64,000 bases of DNA from Pseudomonas laurylsulfativorans (GTDB taxonomy: Bacteria; Pseudomonadota; Gammaproteobacteria; Pseudomonadales; Pseudomonadaceae). Below, one piece after another: positions 46,271 to 54,708 of this stretch (position 1 is the stretch's first letter; every line of letters starts with the position of its first letter). The position numbers and the translations under genes are program-made. The stretch is taken from the NCBI RefSeq assembly GCF_002906155.1, contig NZ_MUJK01000014.1, forward strand, positions 62,001-126,000, given 5' to 3'. The notes beneath the pieces are model-generated. The model made no database searches, was not told the origin of the DNA, and saw only the letters and a program-made list of their open reading frames with translations.

Positions 46271-46462
46271 ATGAGCAGCACAAGCGATAAAGTCAAAGGC
46301 ATGGCCAATGAAGCCGCCGGCAACGTCAAGCAGGGCGTCGGCAAAGCCACCGGCAACGATAAACTGCGTGCCGAAGGCGTGATGCAGGAACGCAAAGGCG
46401 AGGCCCAGCAAGCGGTCGGCAAGGCCAAGGATGCGCTCAAGAAAGGCATCGACAAGGCGTGA
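46271..46462 (+). CDS. CsbD-like stress protein
   Basis: A 63-residue lysine- and alanine-rich protein of the CsbD family (KVKGMANEAAGNVKQGVGKA), likely natively extended and induced in stationary phase or osmotic stress. The function is unknown. GGAG precedes the ATG and a strong hairpin terminator follows. Confidence 0.92.
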   Translation: MSSTSDKVKGMANEAAGNVKQGVGKATGNDKLRAEGVMQERKGEAQQAVGKAKDALKKGIDKA

Positions 46463-46487
46463 TCCGGCCTTTAATGAAAACAACAAG

Positions 46488-46512
46488 CGGCCATCTTCAG
46501 ATGGCCGTTTTT
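46488..46512 (+). terminator. Terminator of the CsbD-like gene
   Basis: CGGCCATCT-TC-AGATGGCCG followed by five T residues, 25 nt after the stop codon. Confidence 0.9.
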
Positions 46513-46639
46513 GTGTCAGCCTGAACTTGCGCATTGAAATTGTTTCAAAGTCGCCAACTGGGCTACCTTGATGAAAGAAAACGGCCCCTGAGTCGCCACG
46601 ACTTCAACCCAAATCCGTATGCGGCGAATGGAGACGCGA

Positions 46640-47596
46640 ATGATTTTTCCGGACATGAGAGGCTTGCCCCTGCACCGTGTGATGATGCGCACGGTCACCG
46701 AGTTCGTCGCCGACGAGATGTCGACCTATGCCTCGGCGCTGGCCTATCAAATGCTGTTTTCGCTGTTTCCGTTCATCCTGTTCCTGATTGCCCTGATCGG
46801 CTTCCTGCACCTGCCGGATTTCTTCTCCTGGTTGCGCCTGCAATCGGAACTCGTATTGCCGCCCCAGGCGCTGGAGCAGGTCAACCCGGTGATCGACCAG
46901 TTGCAGCAATCCAAGGGTGGCTTGCTCTCGGTGGGTATCGTGATTGCGCTGTATACCGCCTCCGCCGGTGTGCGGCTGATGATGAGCGCGATGAACGCGG
47001 CCTACGACGTGGTTGAAGGGCGCCCGCTGTGGAAACGCTTTCCGTTGTCGATCATCTACACCGTCGGCATTGCCGGCATGCTGCTGATCGCCGCGGCGCT
47101 GATGGTGCTCGGGCCGCAGGTGATGGGCTGGATCGCAGCGCAAGTCGGTCTTGAGTACTTCATCGTCACGCTCTGGACCATCGTTCGCTGGCCGGTGATC
47201 GTGATCCTGCTGATGGTCGCTGTGGCGCTGATCTACTACGTCATGCCCGACGTCAAACAGGAGTTTCGCTTCATCACCCCAGGTTCGGTGCTGGCGGTCG
47301 TGGTGTGGATCGTCGCGTCCCTGGGCTTCGGTTTGTACGTCAAGGAATTCGCCAACTACAACGCAATGTATGGCAGCATCGGTGCAATCATCGTGCTGTT
47401 GCTGTACTTCTACATTTCCTCTGCCGTGCTGCTTCTAGGGGCTGAGATGAATGCAGTGATCGAGCACATGTCCAAAGAAGGCAAGGACCCAGGCGAAAAA
47501 GTCCCCGGCGAGCACGGCCCGGGCATTGAACCCAAGCACCACGTGTCGGGGCTGGGCCGGGACCACTCACTCAAACCGACCACTGACGAAGCCTGA
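46640..47596 (+). CDS. YihY/BrkB family inner-membrane protein
   Basis: A 318-residue protein with about six hydrophobic helices. The YihY motifs SALAYQMLFSLFPFILFLIAL and YNAMYGSIGAIIVLLLYFY are present, each about 20 residues and read separately. The family was once called ribonuclease BN; that is now considered wrong and its role is unknown. The ATG at 46640 has GGAG at proper spacing. The hydrophilic C-terminal 45 residues (KEGKDPGEK onwards) are an extra tail. The next gene starts 3 nt after its stop. Confidence 0.9.
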   Translation: MIFPDMRGLPLHRVMMRTVTEFVADEMSTYASALAYQMLFSLFPFILFLIALIGFLHLPDFFSWLRLQSELVLPPQALEQVNPVIDQLQQSKGGLLSVGIVIALYTASAGVRLMMSAMNAAYDVVEGRPLWKRFPLSIIYTVGIAGMLLIAAALMVLGPQVMGWIAAQVGLEYFIVTLWTIVRWPVIVILLMVAVALIYYVMPDVKQEFRFITPGSVLAVVVWIVASLGFGLYVKEFANYNAMYGSIGAIIVLLLYFYISSAVLLLGAEMNAVIEHMSKEGKDPGEKVPGEHGPGIEPKHHVSGLGRDHSLKPTTDEA

Positions 47597-47598
47597 TC

Positions 47599-48138
47599 AT
47601 GATTCGTGAAATTCTGAAAATGGGCGACGAGCGCCTGCTGCGCATTGCCCCGCCAGTGCCGGCCGAAATGTTCGACAGTCCCGAACTGTGGCAACTGATC
47701 GATGACATGTTCCAGACCATGGAAAGTGTGGGGGGCGTTGGCCTGGCTGCTCCGCAGATCGGCGTCGACCTGCAACTGGTGATCTTCGGATTCGAACACA
47801 GCGAGCGTTATCCGGATGCCGAAGCCGTACCGCAGACGATCCTGATCAATCCGTTGATCACACCGCTGAGCCCGACCCTGGAAGAGGGTTTCGAGGGCTG
47901 CTTGTCCGTACCGGGCCTGCGCGGCGCGGTGCAGCGTTACCAGCAGATTCGCTACGAAGGCGTCGATCCCAAGGGCGAGCCCATCGTGCGTATTGCCTCA
48001 GGGTTCCACGCACGGGTGGTGCAGCATGAATGTGATCATCTGATCGGCCGCCTGTACCCGTCGCGCATTACCGACTTCAGCAAGTTCGGCTTCACCGAGG
48101 TGATGTTCCCGGACCTGGACCCCAACGCCGACGATTAA
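47599..48138 (+). CDS. def: Peptide deformylase
   Basis: A 179-residue metal hydrolase that removes formyl groups from new proteins. The three family motifs GVGLAAPQIG, EGCLSVPG and QHECDHLIG supply the metal-binding Cys and two His. This is not the copy usually found with fmt, so it is probably the second deformylase (def-2) of the genome. It starts immediately after the YihY gene. Confidence 0.95.
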   Translation: MIREILKMGDERLLRIAPPVPAEMFDSPELWQLIDDMFQTMESVGGVGLAAPQIGVDLQLVIFGFEHSERYPDAEAVPQTILINPLITPLSPTLEEGFEGCLSVPGLRGAVQRYQQIRYEGVDPKGEPIVRIASGFHARVVQHECDHLIGRLYPSRITDFSKFGFTEVMFPDLDPNADD

Positions 48139-48153
48139 TCGCCGCAAAACCCT

Positions 48154-48254
48154 GTAGGAGCGAGCTTGCTCGCGATGGACGTTAACGATAACGCGTACTT
48201 TCTGGATTAACGCGCTTCCCTCAGGTTTTTCGCGAGTTCAAGCTCGCTCCTACA
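48154..48254. repeat. REPIN with a TT insertion in one arm
   Basis: GTAGGAGCGAGCTTGCTCGC at 48154. The second arm, ending at 48254, reads CGAGTTCAAGCTCG where other copies have CGAGCAAGCTCG. Confidence 0.9.
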
Positions 48255-48257
48255 GAT

Positions 48258-48668
48258 TCAGGGTTCCAACCCCATCGCAATCATCGGCTTGCTGCGCGCA
48301 TATCGGCTCAAGCGTTCAACCATTGCGTAAGGCATCGGCGGATCGAAAGTAAACCCGTGTCGCTCGTAGAACCCGCGCAAGTCCGGATGACAGAACAACC
48401 ACACCGGCTGTTCGCAATCCTTCACCGCGGCCGCAATCAACCCGGCGGCAATCCCTTGCTCGCGACACCCCGGATCGACAAACAACCCGGTCAGCCAATG
48501 CCCGCCGGACACCGGACGCAAACACAGCGCGGCAACAATCTGCTCACGCCGGGCCACCCACAACTGTGCGTCGCGCACGGCCTTCATCGACGATTGGTGA
48601 GCGCGGTAGAACTTGTTCATCAAGGGCCATAACGGCTCGTCGAGCAGGGCGTATTGGGTGTCGGGCAT
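48258..48668 (-). CDS. GNAT family acetyltransferase
   Basis: A 136-residue protein of the GNAT fold. LTGLFVDPGCREQGIAAGLIAAA contains the acetyl-CoA pyrophosphate loop (Q/RxxGxG/A, here REQGIA) and GFYERHGFTFD is the typical C-terminal motif. The acceptor is unknown. It is a single gene. Confidence 0.88.
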   Translation of the reverse strand: MPDTQYALLDEPLWPLMNKFYRAHQSSMKAVRDAQLWVARREQIVAALCLRPVSGGHWLTGLFVDPGCREQGIAAGLIAAAVKDCEQPVWLFCHPDLRGFYERHGFTFDPPMPYAMVERLSRYARSKPMIAMGLEP

Positions 48669-48770
48669 GGTCTAGGGCTGTCGGTGTGCAAAGCGGGCGA
48701 TTATAAAAGAACACGCGCTGCGGGATAGGTGTATACCTGATCTCACATCCCCTCGAGTGGAGTACGCATC

Positions 48771-48881
48771 ATGTCCAAAGGTATGGATTCAAAGAAAGCA
48801 GCGAAAAAGAAACCGGCGAAAACCGCCATTGAAAAACGCGCGGACAAGAAGGCCAAGAAGGTTGGTGTGTTCGGTCACTGA
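48771..48881 (+). CDS. Lysine-rich micro-protein, 36 residues
   Basis: A short gene encoding MSKGMDSKKAAKKKPAKTAI and then EKRADKKAKKVGVFGH. More than a third of the residues are lysine. GGAG lies 8 nt before the ATG and a 13-bp perfect hairpin follows the stop. Its size and charge suggest a nucleic-acid-binding peptide or a ribosome-associated factor, but that is inference. It has no recognised domain. Confidence 0.65.
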   Translation: MSKGMDSKKAAKKKPAKTAIEKRADKKAKKVGVFGH

Positions 48882-48894
48882 TCCCGCGTTGACT

Positions 48895-48923
48895 GATCGC
48901 TCCCATGCAACATGGGAGCGATC
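48895..48923 (+). other. Strong hairpin after the micro-protein gene
   Basis: GATCGCTCCCATG-CAA-CATGGGAGCGATC has 13 perfect base pairs. No T-run follows. A competing stem, GGGAG (48914-48918) with CTCCC (48924-48928), shares its 3' arm. Confidence 0.7.
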
Positions 48924-48997
48924 CTCCCGAAAATAATCTGCAGGATTTCCCAAGGCCATTGCACAGAAGGGGACTGGTTCCCGATCTGAGCAACGCC

Positions 48998-49939
48998 ATG
49001 CCCCATTATTTCGATAGCGCCCACCAAGAAGAAATCGAAACCCTGCGCCGACGCTTCACCGCCCGTACCGAATGGCCCACCTGGTTGCTGTTGATCGGTG
49101 TGTATGGGGGCTGGTTCGGCATCGTGTTGTACAGCCATCGGCTGGGTTTGTGGGGGAGCACGCTGTTGCTGATTCCACTGCTGGTGCTGTGGTTATCCGT
49201 GCAACACGAACTGCTGCACGGTCATCCCACGCGCTGGCCAATCCTGAACAAAATCCTTGGCTACGCGCCGTTTGCCGTCTGGTATCCGTACACCTTGTAC
49301 CGCGATAGCCACTTGTTGCATCACCGCGACGAGGACCTGACTATCCCCGGTCGCGATCCGGAAAGCCGTTACCTGAGCGCCGGGCAGTGGCAGGGCAGTT
49401 CAATACTGGTGCGCAGGCTGCACTGGCTGAACAAGACCGTACTTGGCCGCTTTGCCCTGGGTGCTCCGTTGGCCTTGCTGGCGCTGGCCGGTGAAGAGTT
49501 GCAACGCTTGAAAGCCGGCAATCGTCAGGCCTGGCTGATGTGGTTGAGTCATGGCGCGATGACCGGGTTGATGCTGCTGCTCATCAAGAACTTCAGTGTG
49601 TTGCCGGTTTGGCATTACCTGTTCTTGATCAGCTTGCCAGCGCTGTCGATCGCCATGATTCGCTCCTACTATGAACATCGACCTCTTGCAGCGCCGAAAC
49701 AACGAACCGTGCTCAATGAAGCCGCATGGCCGTGGCGCTGGCTGTTTCTGAACCTCAATTTTCATCTGGTGCATCACGAATTGCCGGGCTTGCCCTGGTA
49801 CGACTTGCCACGCGCCTACCGGGCCCGTCGTGAGCAATGGCTGGTGCGCAGCGGCGGGTTTCTGGTGCAGGGTTATGGGCAGTTGTGGCGTGAACATGGC
49901 GTCAAAGCCATCGACAGCCCGAGGCATCCGTTTCACTGA
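48998..49939 (+). CDS. Membrane fatty acid desaturase
   Basis: A 313-residue integral membrane di-iron protein. Three histidine boxes are visible: QHELLHGH, DSHLLHHRDED and HLVHHELPGLPWYDLP. Hydrophobic helices surround them. It would introduce a double bond or hydroxyl into an acyl chain. The start at 48998 was chosen because the residues before it are not typical; the ribosome site is weak. The hairpin at 48895-48923 lies in its leader. Confidence 0.9.
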   Translation: MPHYFDSAHQEEIETLRRRFTARTEWPTWLLLIGVYGGWFGIVLYSHRLGLWGSTLLLIPLLVLWLSVQHELLHGHPTRWPILNKILGYAPFAVWYPYTLYRDSHLLHHRDEDLTIPGRDPESRYLSAGQWQGSSILVRRLHWLNKTVLGRFALGAPLALLALAGEELQRLKAGNRQAWLMWLSHGAMTGLMLLLIKNFSVLPVWHYLFLISLPALSIAMIRSYYEHRPLAAPKQRTVLNEAAWPWRWLFLNLNFHLVHHELPGLPWYDLPRAYRARREQWLVRSGGFLVQGYGQLWREHGVKAIDSPRHPFH

Positions 49940-49962
49940 AGCATGGATCACCTTCAAACCCT

Positions 49963-50054
49963 GTAGGAGCGAGCGAAAAACCTGAGAGCGCCGAGGTGAA
50001 TCAGGCTTCCCGCGTTATCGTTGTCGCCCATCGCGAGCAGGCTCGCTCCTACAG
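49963..50054. repeat. Decaying REPIN, left arm deleted
   Basis: The left arm GTAGGAGCGAGC runs directly into GAAAAACC, so eight bases (TTGCTCGC) that form half of the palindrome in other copies are missing. The right arm, ending at 50054, is intact. Confidence 0.85.
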
Positions 50055-50081
50055 GGGATTGCGTTGCATGAGGAAGTTTTG

Positions 50082-50873
50082 ATGACCCAACACATCGCCG
50101 AACTACAGATGTACGTCGCCCCCGAGCTGATCCACCAGGCCAACGAACGCTGGCTGGCGCGAATCCTCGAGCACTTGGGTGAGACCCGTCGTGATGCCGA
50201 AGGCCTGTCACTGCCGGACCTGTGGCTGTCGCCGCACTTGCTGCTCACACAAACCTGCGGTTATCCGCTGATGACGGCATTGCGTGGCAAGGTCCGGGTA
50301 CTGGGCCGCCCTCGTTATGAACTACCGGACAGCAGTTGCGGAAATCATTGCAGCCTGATTCTGGGCCCCGTTGCTGATGCACGGCAAACCCTGGCGGATT
50401 TTCGCCACAGCCGGGGCGTGATCAATGGCCAGGACTCCAACAGCGGCATGAACTTGCTACGCCACCGGTTGGCGCCGTTGCAACACGACGGGCAGTTTTT
50501 TGCTGAGGTCGGCGTCAGCGGTAGCCATCGCGAAAGCCTGCGCTGGTTGCGCGAAGGCCTTGCTGACCTGGCGGCCATCGACAGCGTGACCTTTGCCTAT
50601 CTGGCGCGTCACGCCGCAGAGGAAGTGGCGGGTTTGCGCGTGATCACTCGCAGTGCTTTGAGCCCGACCTTGCCCTACATCACGTCAGCCACCGTCAGCG
50701 ATCAGCAGGCTGAAGCGCTATTACAGGCGATGAATCAAGCGCTGCGCGAGTTGCCTGATGTCGCCGAAACCCTCGGTTTGCCAGAGGTGCTGCCGGCTAG
50801 CGAAAGCGACTATCAGGTTGTGCTCGATTATCAGCGTGAGGCTGAGGCATTGGGGTATGGGCATTTGCGATGA
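50082..50873 (+). CDS. PhnD/SsuA-like substrate-binding-fold protein without a signal peptide
   Basis: A 263-residue protein of the PhnD/TauA type-2 periplasmic binding fold, with GVINGQDSNSGMNLLRH and LREGLADLAAIDSVTFAYL as family motifs. The N-terminus (MTQHIAELQMYVAPELIHQA) has no secretion signal, so it would stay in the cytoplasm, unlike transporter binding proteins. The ATG at 50082 has GAGGAAG upstream. No permease or ATPase gene is near. The ligand is unknown. Confidence 0.8.
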   Translation: MTQHIAELQMYVAPELIHQANERWLARILEHLGETRRDAEGLSLPDLWLSPHLLLTQTCGYPLMTALRGKVRVLGRPRYELPDSSCGNHCSLILGPVADARQTLADFRHSRGVINGQDSNSGMNLLRHRLAPLQHDGQFFAEVGVSGSHRESLRWLREGLADLAAIDSVTFAYLARHAAEEVAGLRVITRSALSPTLPYITSATVSDQQAEALLQAMNQALRELPDVAETLGLPEVLPASESDYQVVLDYQREAEALGYGHLR

Positions 50874-51016
50874 CGGACTGGCAGGGGCAAGCAATTTTTA
50901 ATTCTTTATAGGAATATAAAAATAAGTTTTAAATATTATTAACGAATAAGTCTCCTTGCTAGGATTCGCCTCACCGGACCACCGGACATTCAGCGACCCC
51001 TAACCCAGGAGCCCCT

Positions 51017-51565
51017 ATGTCCGGCACCGATATTCTTCATCGTAAACACGTGGACAGCCTGTTCCGCGCTCACTACCACTGGCTCTGCATACGCCTGCGT
51101 CAATCCCTGAACGATGCCGCCGGTGTCGAAGACATTGCCAGCGAAACCTTTGTGCAATTGCTCGAAGCCCCTGGCCTGACGGCCATCCGCGAACCCCGTG
51201 CCTTGCTCACCACCATCGCCCAACGCCTGCTTTATCAGCGTTGGCGTCGAGGGGATCTGGAGCGCCGGTACGTTCAGCAAATGCAACAGGCCGAGCCTGA
51301 CCACGCCGATTCGCCGGAGCAGCTGGCTCATTTGTCCCAGACCCTGACCCGTGTGGATCGCAGCCTTCAGCGCCTGCCCGGCAAAGTCCGCTCGACCTTC
51401 CTGCTGTCGCGGATCGACGGCCTCACCTATCCGCAAATTGCCGCTTCGCTGGGCATCTCGCTGCGTTCGGTCAGCGACTACATGACCCGTTCCCAAGCCC
51501 TGTGCGACCGGCACAGCGCCAATCAAGCCCTGAACCGTCCACTCCAGAACAAGAGGTCCGCATGA
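51017..51565 (+). CDS. FecI-like ECF sigma factor
   Basis: A 182-residue sigma with region 2 (GVEDIASETFVQLLEAPGL) and region 4 (LSRIDGLTYPQIAASLGIS). By sequence it resembles iron-starvation-type sigmas, but there is no FecR or TonB receptor gene beside it. Its stop overlaps the start of an OpuAC-type binding-protein gene (ATGA). An AT-rich promoter region with no clear Fur box lies upstream. Confidence 0.88.
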   Translation: MSGTDILHRKHVDSLFRAHYHWLCIRLRQSLNDAAGVEDIASETFVQLLEAPGLTAIREPRALLTTIAQRLLYQRWRRGDLERRYVQQMQQAEPDHADSPEQLAHLSQTLTRVDRSLQRLPGKVRSTFLLSRIDGLTYPQIAASLGISLRSVSDYMTRSQALCDRHSANQALNRPLQNKRSA

Positions 51566-52575
51566 GATCGATCAAAACCCTGCTCGGCAGTTCACTGCTG
51601 GCCCTGAGCCTGTTGTCCCACCCGGCATCGGCCACGGAAAAAACCGCACCCATTCACTTCGGCGACATCACTTGGGAAAGCGGCAGTTTGATCACCGAAA
51701 TCCTGCGCCTGATCGTTGAAAAAGGTTACGGCTACCCGACCGACACACTGCCGGGCAGCACCGTCAGCCTGGAAGCGGCGCTGGCCAAAAACGATATTCA
51801 GGTCATCGGTGAAGAGTGGGCCGGACGCAGCCCTGCCTGGGTCAAGGCGGCGGCGGAGGGCAAAGTGTTCGGCCTTGGCGATACGGTCAAAGGCGCCACC
51901 GAAGGCTGGTGGGTGCCGGAGTACGTGATCAAGGGTGACCCCGAACGCCGCATCAAACCGTTGGCCCCCGAGCTGAAATCCGTTGCCGATCTGGCGAAGT
52001 ACAAGGACGTGTTCCGCGACCCTGAAGACCCGAGCCGCGGACGCTTCCTCAACAGCCCGACCGGCTGGACCTCGGAAATCGTCAACAGTCAGAAACTCAA
52101 GGCCTATGACCTGACCGCCAGCTACGTCAACTTCCGCACCGGCTCCGGTGCCGCGCTGGATGCCGAGGTGGCGTCGTCGATTCGCCGTGGCAAACCGGTG
52201 CTGTTCTACTACTGGTCGCCAACACCGCTGCTGGGGCGTTTCAAACTGGTGAAGCTCGACGAACCGCCGTTCGACGCCGAAGCCTGGAAAACCCTGGCCG
52301 ACGCCAACAACCCGAACCCCAAGGGCACGCGCTCGATGCCGGCGAGCCTGGCCATAGGCGTATCGGCACCGTTCAAGGCGCAATACCCGGATCTGGTGAC
52401 GTTCTTTGAAAAGGTTGATTTGCCGATTGATCTGTTGAACCAGACCTTGGGCCAGATGAGCGAAAAGCGCCAGAAACCCCGCGAAGTCGCCGAAGCGTTT
52501 TTGCGTGAGCAACCGCAGGTGTGGAAGGGCTGGGTGCCAGGGGAGGTGGCAACCAAGGTGAGTGCAAGCTTGTAG
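51562..52575 (+). CDS. OpuAC/ProX-like substrate-binding protein
   Basis: A 337-residue secreted protein. The signal peptide covers about residues 1-25 (SLLALSLLSHPASATEK) and the mature part begins IHFGDITWESGSLITEIL. Aromatic residues in GWWVPEYV, GWTSEI and FYYWSPTP fit the aromatic cage that binds quaternary amines in the OpuAC family. The ligand may be glycine betaine, choline or a similar compound. No permease or ATPase gene follows. It is translationally coupled to the sigma gene. Confidence 0.88.
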   Translation: MRSIKTLLGSSLLALSLLSHPASATEKTAPIHFGDITWESGSLITEILRLIVEKGYGYPTDTLPGSTVSLEAALAKNDIQVIGEEWAGRSPAWVKAAAEGKVFGLGDTVKGATEGWWVPEYVIKGDPERRIKPLAPELKSVADLAKYKDVFRDPEDPSRGRFLNSPTGWTSEIVNSQKLKAYDLTASYVNFRTGSGAALDAEVASSIRRGKPVLFYYWSPTPLLGRFKLVKLDEPPFDAEAWKTLADANNPNPKGTRSMPASLAIGVSAPFKAQYPDLVTFFEKVDLPIDLLNQTLGQMSEKRQKPREVAEAFLREQPQVWKGWVPGEVATKVSASL

Positions 52576-52610
52576 TACTTTCTGACGTTTCTGTGGTGCT
52601 TGAACTGCCG

Positions 52611-52705
52611 TCTTCGCGAGCAAGCCCGCTCCCACATTGGATCTGTTGCGCCCACACATCCCGTGGTCAACAGCGATCCCCTGTGGGAGCGGGCTTGCTC
52701 GCGAA
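52611..52705. repeat. REPIN
   Basis: TTCGCGAGCAAGCCCGCTCC at 52611 pairs with GTGGGAGCGGGCTTGCTCGC, ending at 52705. It lies between convergent genes. Confidence 0.91.
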
Positions 52706-52717
52706 TAGTCTCCAGTC

Positions 52718-53320
52718 TTACGCCAATTCGGCGGCCAACGCCGCCTTCACCGCCGGCCGCTGATCCACCCTCGCTTGAAACCCTGCCAACGCCGGCCACT
52801 CATTCAAATCAATCTCAAACAACCTCGCCCAACGCAACACCGTAAACAAGTACGCATCAGCAACACTGAACCCGCCCACCATCAAAAAATCCTGTCGCTC
52901 CAACGTCTGGTTCAACACGGCAAAACGCTTGAACAGCTTCTCCTTGATCAACGCTTTCACTTCATCCGGGAGTCGGCTGTTGAACAGCCAACCGAGCCCG
53001 CCATGAATCTCCGTCGAAAGGAAGTTCAGGCACTCTTGCAACCGCACCCGCTCGAATGTCCCCTGGGCTGCGGCCAGTTTCGCTTGCGGCTGCAGATCCG
53101 CCAGGTATTGCAGGATCGCCGGGCCTTCGGTCAGTACTTCGCCGTTCTCCAGCTGCAAGGCAGCGACGTAACCCTTGGGGTTGATGGCGAGAAAGTCGTC
53201 GCCGTCGGCGGTGGTTTTGGTGATGTTGTCGACGCGGATCAATTGGAAGGGCAGTTCCAGTTCGCGCAATACGATATGCGGTGCGAGCGAGCAGGCTTGG
53301 GGGGCGTAATACAGCTTCAT
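52718..53320 (-). CDS. gstA: Glutathione S-transferase, beta class
   Basis: A 200-residue cytoplasmic GST. The catalytic Cys10 in APQACSLAPH and the later LSTEIHGGLGWLF histidine mark the beta class, and NPKGYVAAL with EGPAILQYLADL forms the glutathione site. It is divergent from a LysR-type regulator gene, which may control it. Confidence 0.92.
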   Translation of the reverse strand: MKLYYAPQACSLAPHIVLRELELPFQLIRVDNITKTTADGDDFLAINPKGYVAALQLENGEVLTEGPAILQYLADLQPQAKLAAAQGTFERVRLQECLNFLSTEIHGGLGWLFNSRLPDEVKALIKEKLFKRFAVLNQTLERQDFLMVGGFSVADAYLFTVLRWARLFEIDLNEWPALAGFQARVDQRPAVKAALAAELA

Positions 53321-53419
53321 GGGGCGGGCTCTGGTTGTGGGTTTACGCCAGTGTCATAGTGCGCGGCACTCTCGGTAAAATTAATCTTTCAGAAATCTGC
53401 CATAAGGAAAGCTACTGCC

Positions 53420-54292
53420 ATGATGAACCTGATGCACTGGCGAATGGTGGTGGCCGTGGCGGACACCGGCAACATCACCCGCGCCGCCGAACGGGTCGGC
53501 ATGACCCAGTCCGGCGCCAGCCAGGCCCTGGCCTTGATCGAGGAAACCCTGGGCGTGCAGTTGTTCAGCCGGGAGAATCGCCAGACGTTGCCGACAGCCA
53601 TCGGCCTGCCGGTCATCGAGCAGGCACGGACCATGCTCGGTGCGCTGGAAGCTATTCGTAGCACCGTCGAGGCCGCAAAAGGTGTTCAACGCGGGACGAT
53701 TCGCCTGGCCAGTTTTCCCATGGTACTGGCGACCTTTCTGCCGCCGTTGCTGCGTCAGTTCAACCGGCTGTATCCGGGCATCGAGGTGGCCGCCCTGGAA
53801 GTCAGCGATGACGAAGTGGAAACCCTGCTCGGCGCAGGGTTGGTGGATGTCGGCGTGGTGCTCAATCCATCCGCCGAGCGCAAGGCCAGTCCTTTGGGAC
53901 GCGATGCGTGGATGGCGGTATTGCCCGGCGGCCACCCGCTGGCGCGGCGCTCCCATGAAGAAGGCGTGTCTCTCGCCGAGTTGGCGGCGCAACCCTTTGT
54001 ATTGGCCACGGGCGGTTGTTCGACCAATGCACGAAGCCTGGCTGCCGATGCGGGCCTGCAACTGCAGGATGTGCGCGTCGAGGTCCGTGAATGGAGCAGT
54101 GCGTTCACCCTGGTGCGGGAAAACATCGGCGTGAGCCTGGTGCCGGAAATGACATTGCCGGGTAATCGCCAGGGTTTACGTGTGGTGCCGGTGTTGCCGC
54201 GGATCGAGCGCGAGTTTGCCTTGGTGGTCGCGGCGAACAAACCACCGTCGGCGGCGGTGCAGGCGCTGCGGGACATGCTCGACGAACGGTAA
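53420..54292 (+). CDS. LysR-family transcriptional regulator
   Basis: A 290-residue regulator with an N-terminal winged helix (ITRAAERVGMTQSGASQALA) and a C-terminal ligand-binding domain. It is divergent from gstA across 99 nt, the usual arrangement for a LysR protein and its target. The inducer is unknown. Confidence 0.92.
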   Translation: MMNLMHWRMVVAVADTGNITRAAERVGMTQSGASQALALIEETLGVQLFSRENRQTLPTAIGLPVIEQARTMLGALEAIRSTVEAAKGVQRGTIRLASFPMVLATFLPPLLRQFNRLYPGIEVAALEVSDDEVETLLGAGLVDVGVVLNPSAERKASPLGRDAWMAVLPGGHPLARRSHEEGVSLAELAAQPFVLATGGCSTNARSLAADAGLQLQDVRVEVREWSSAFTLVRENIGVSLVPEMTLPGNRQGLRVVPVLPRIEREFALVVAANKPPSAAVQALRDMLDER

Positions 54293-54708
54293 CCCCCCAA
54301 CCAATTGCTGAACCGTTTTTGTCCTCAATGCTGGCCGACTAGTGGCCTTGCAAGCCCAAGGTTGCTGTCTATGATCAGTTGTAACTAACCATGTCGACCG
54401 TGATGAGGCGGTCGATGTTGTGCTGCAAGAGTGCGCAATTAAAGGCACCGACACTTAACGGAAATGGAGTTGTGCGCTAAATGGAATTTGCTTTGAATCT
54501 GTTAGGGCTGGCCCGCATGCGGGCTATCAAGAGAAGGATGTCTTGATGAGCGTGTCGCTATAAGGACCCTCCGATTGATCATCATTTATCACCTGACGAG
54601 TCCTTCTTTTTGGAGGAATGCGTGTGCCTGTTCCAAGGAACGTAGTGGTGGATTTGAAAGACCTGCAACTTTCATCAATCAAAAAACCGCGCTGAAGGTG
54701 ATACAACA
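54293..54708. other. Long leader region before the PAS receptor gene
   Basis: These 416 bases hold no clear gene. Visible items are the perfect palindrome GCCCGCATGCGGGC (54511-54524) and a short open frame at 54481-54546 (21 codons) overlapping another of five codons. A frame of 25 codons at 54618-54695 ends 13 nt before the receptor gene. A pairing AAGGAC (54562) with GTCCTT (54600) is followed by a T-rich stretch. All of these are weak on their own. Confidence 0.4.

Noticed and set aside
50881..50970. Fur box before the orphan ECF sigma gene
   Set aside because: The region is AT-rich but shows no 19-bp palindrome like that before the heme sigma gene.
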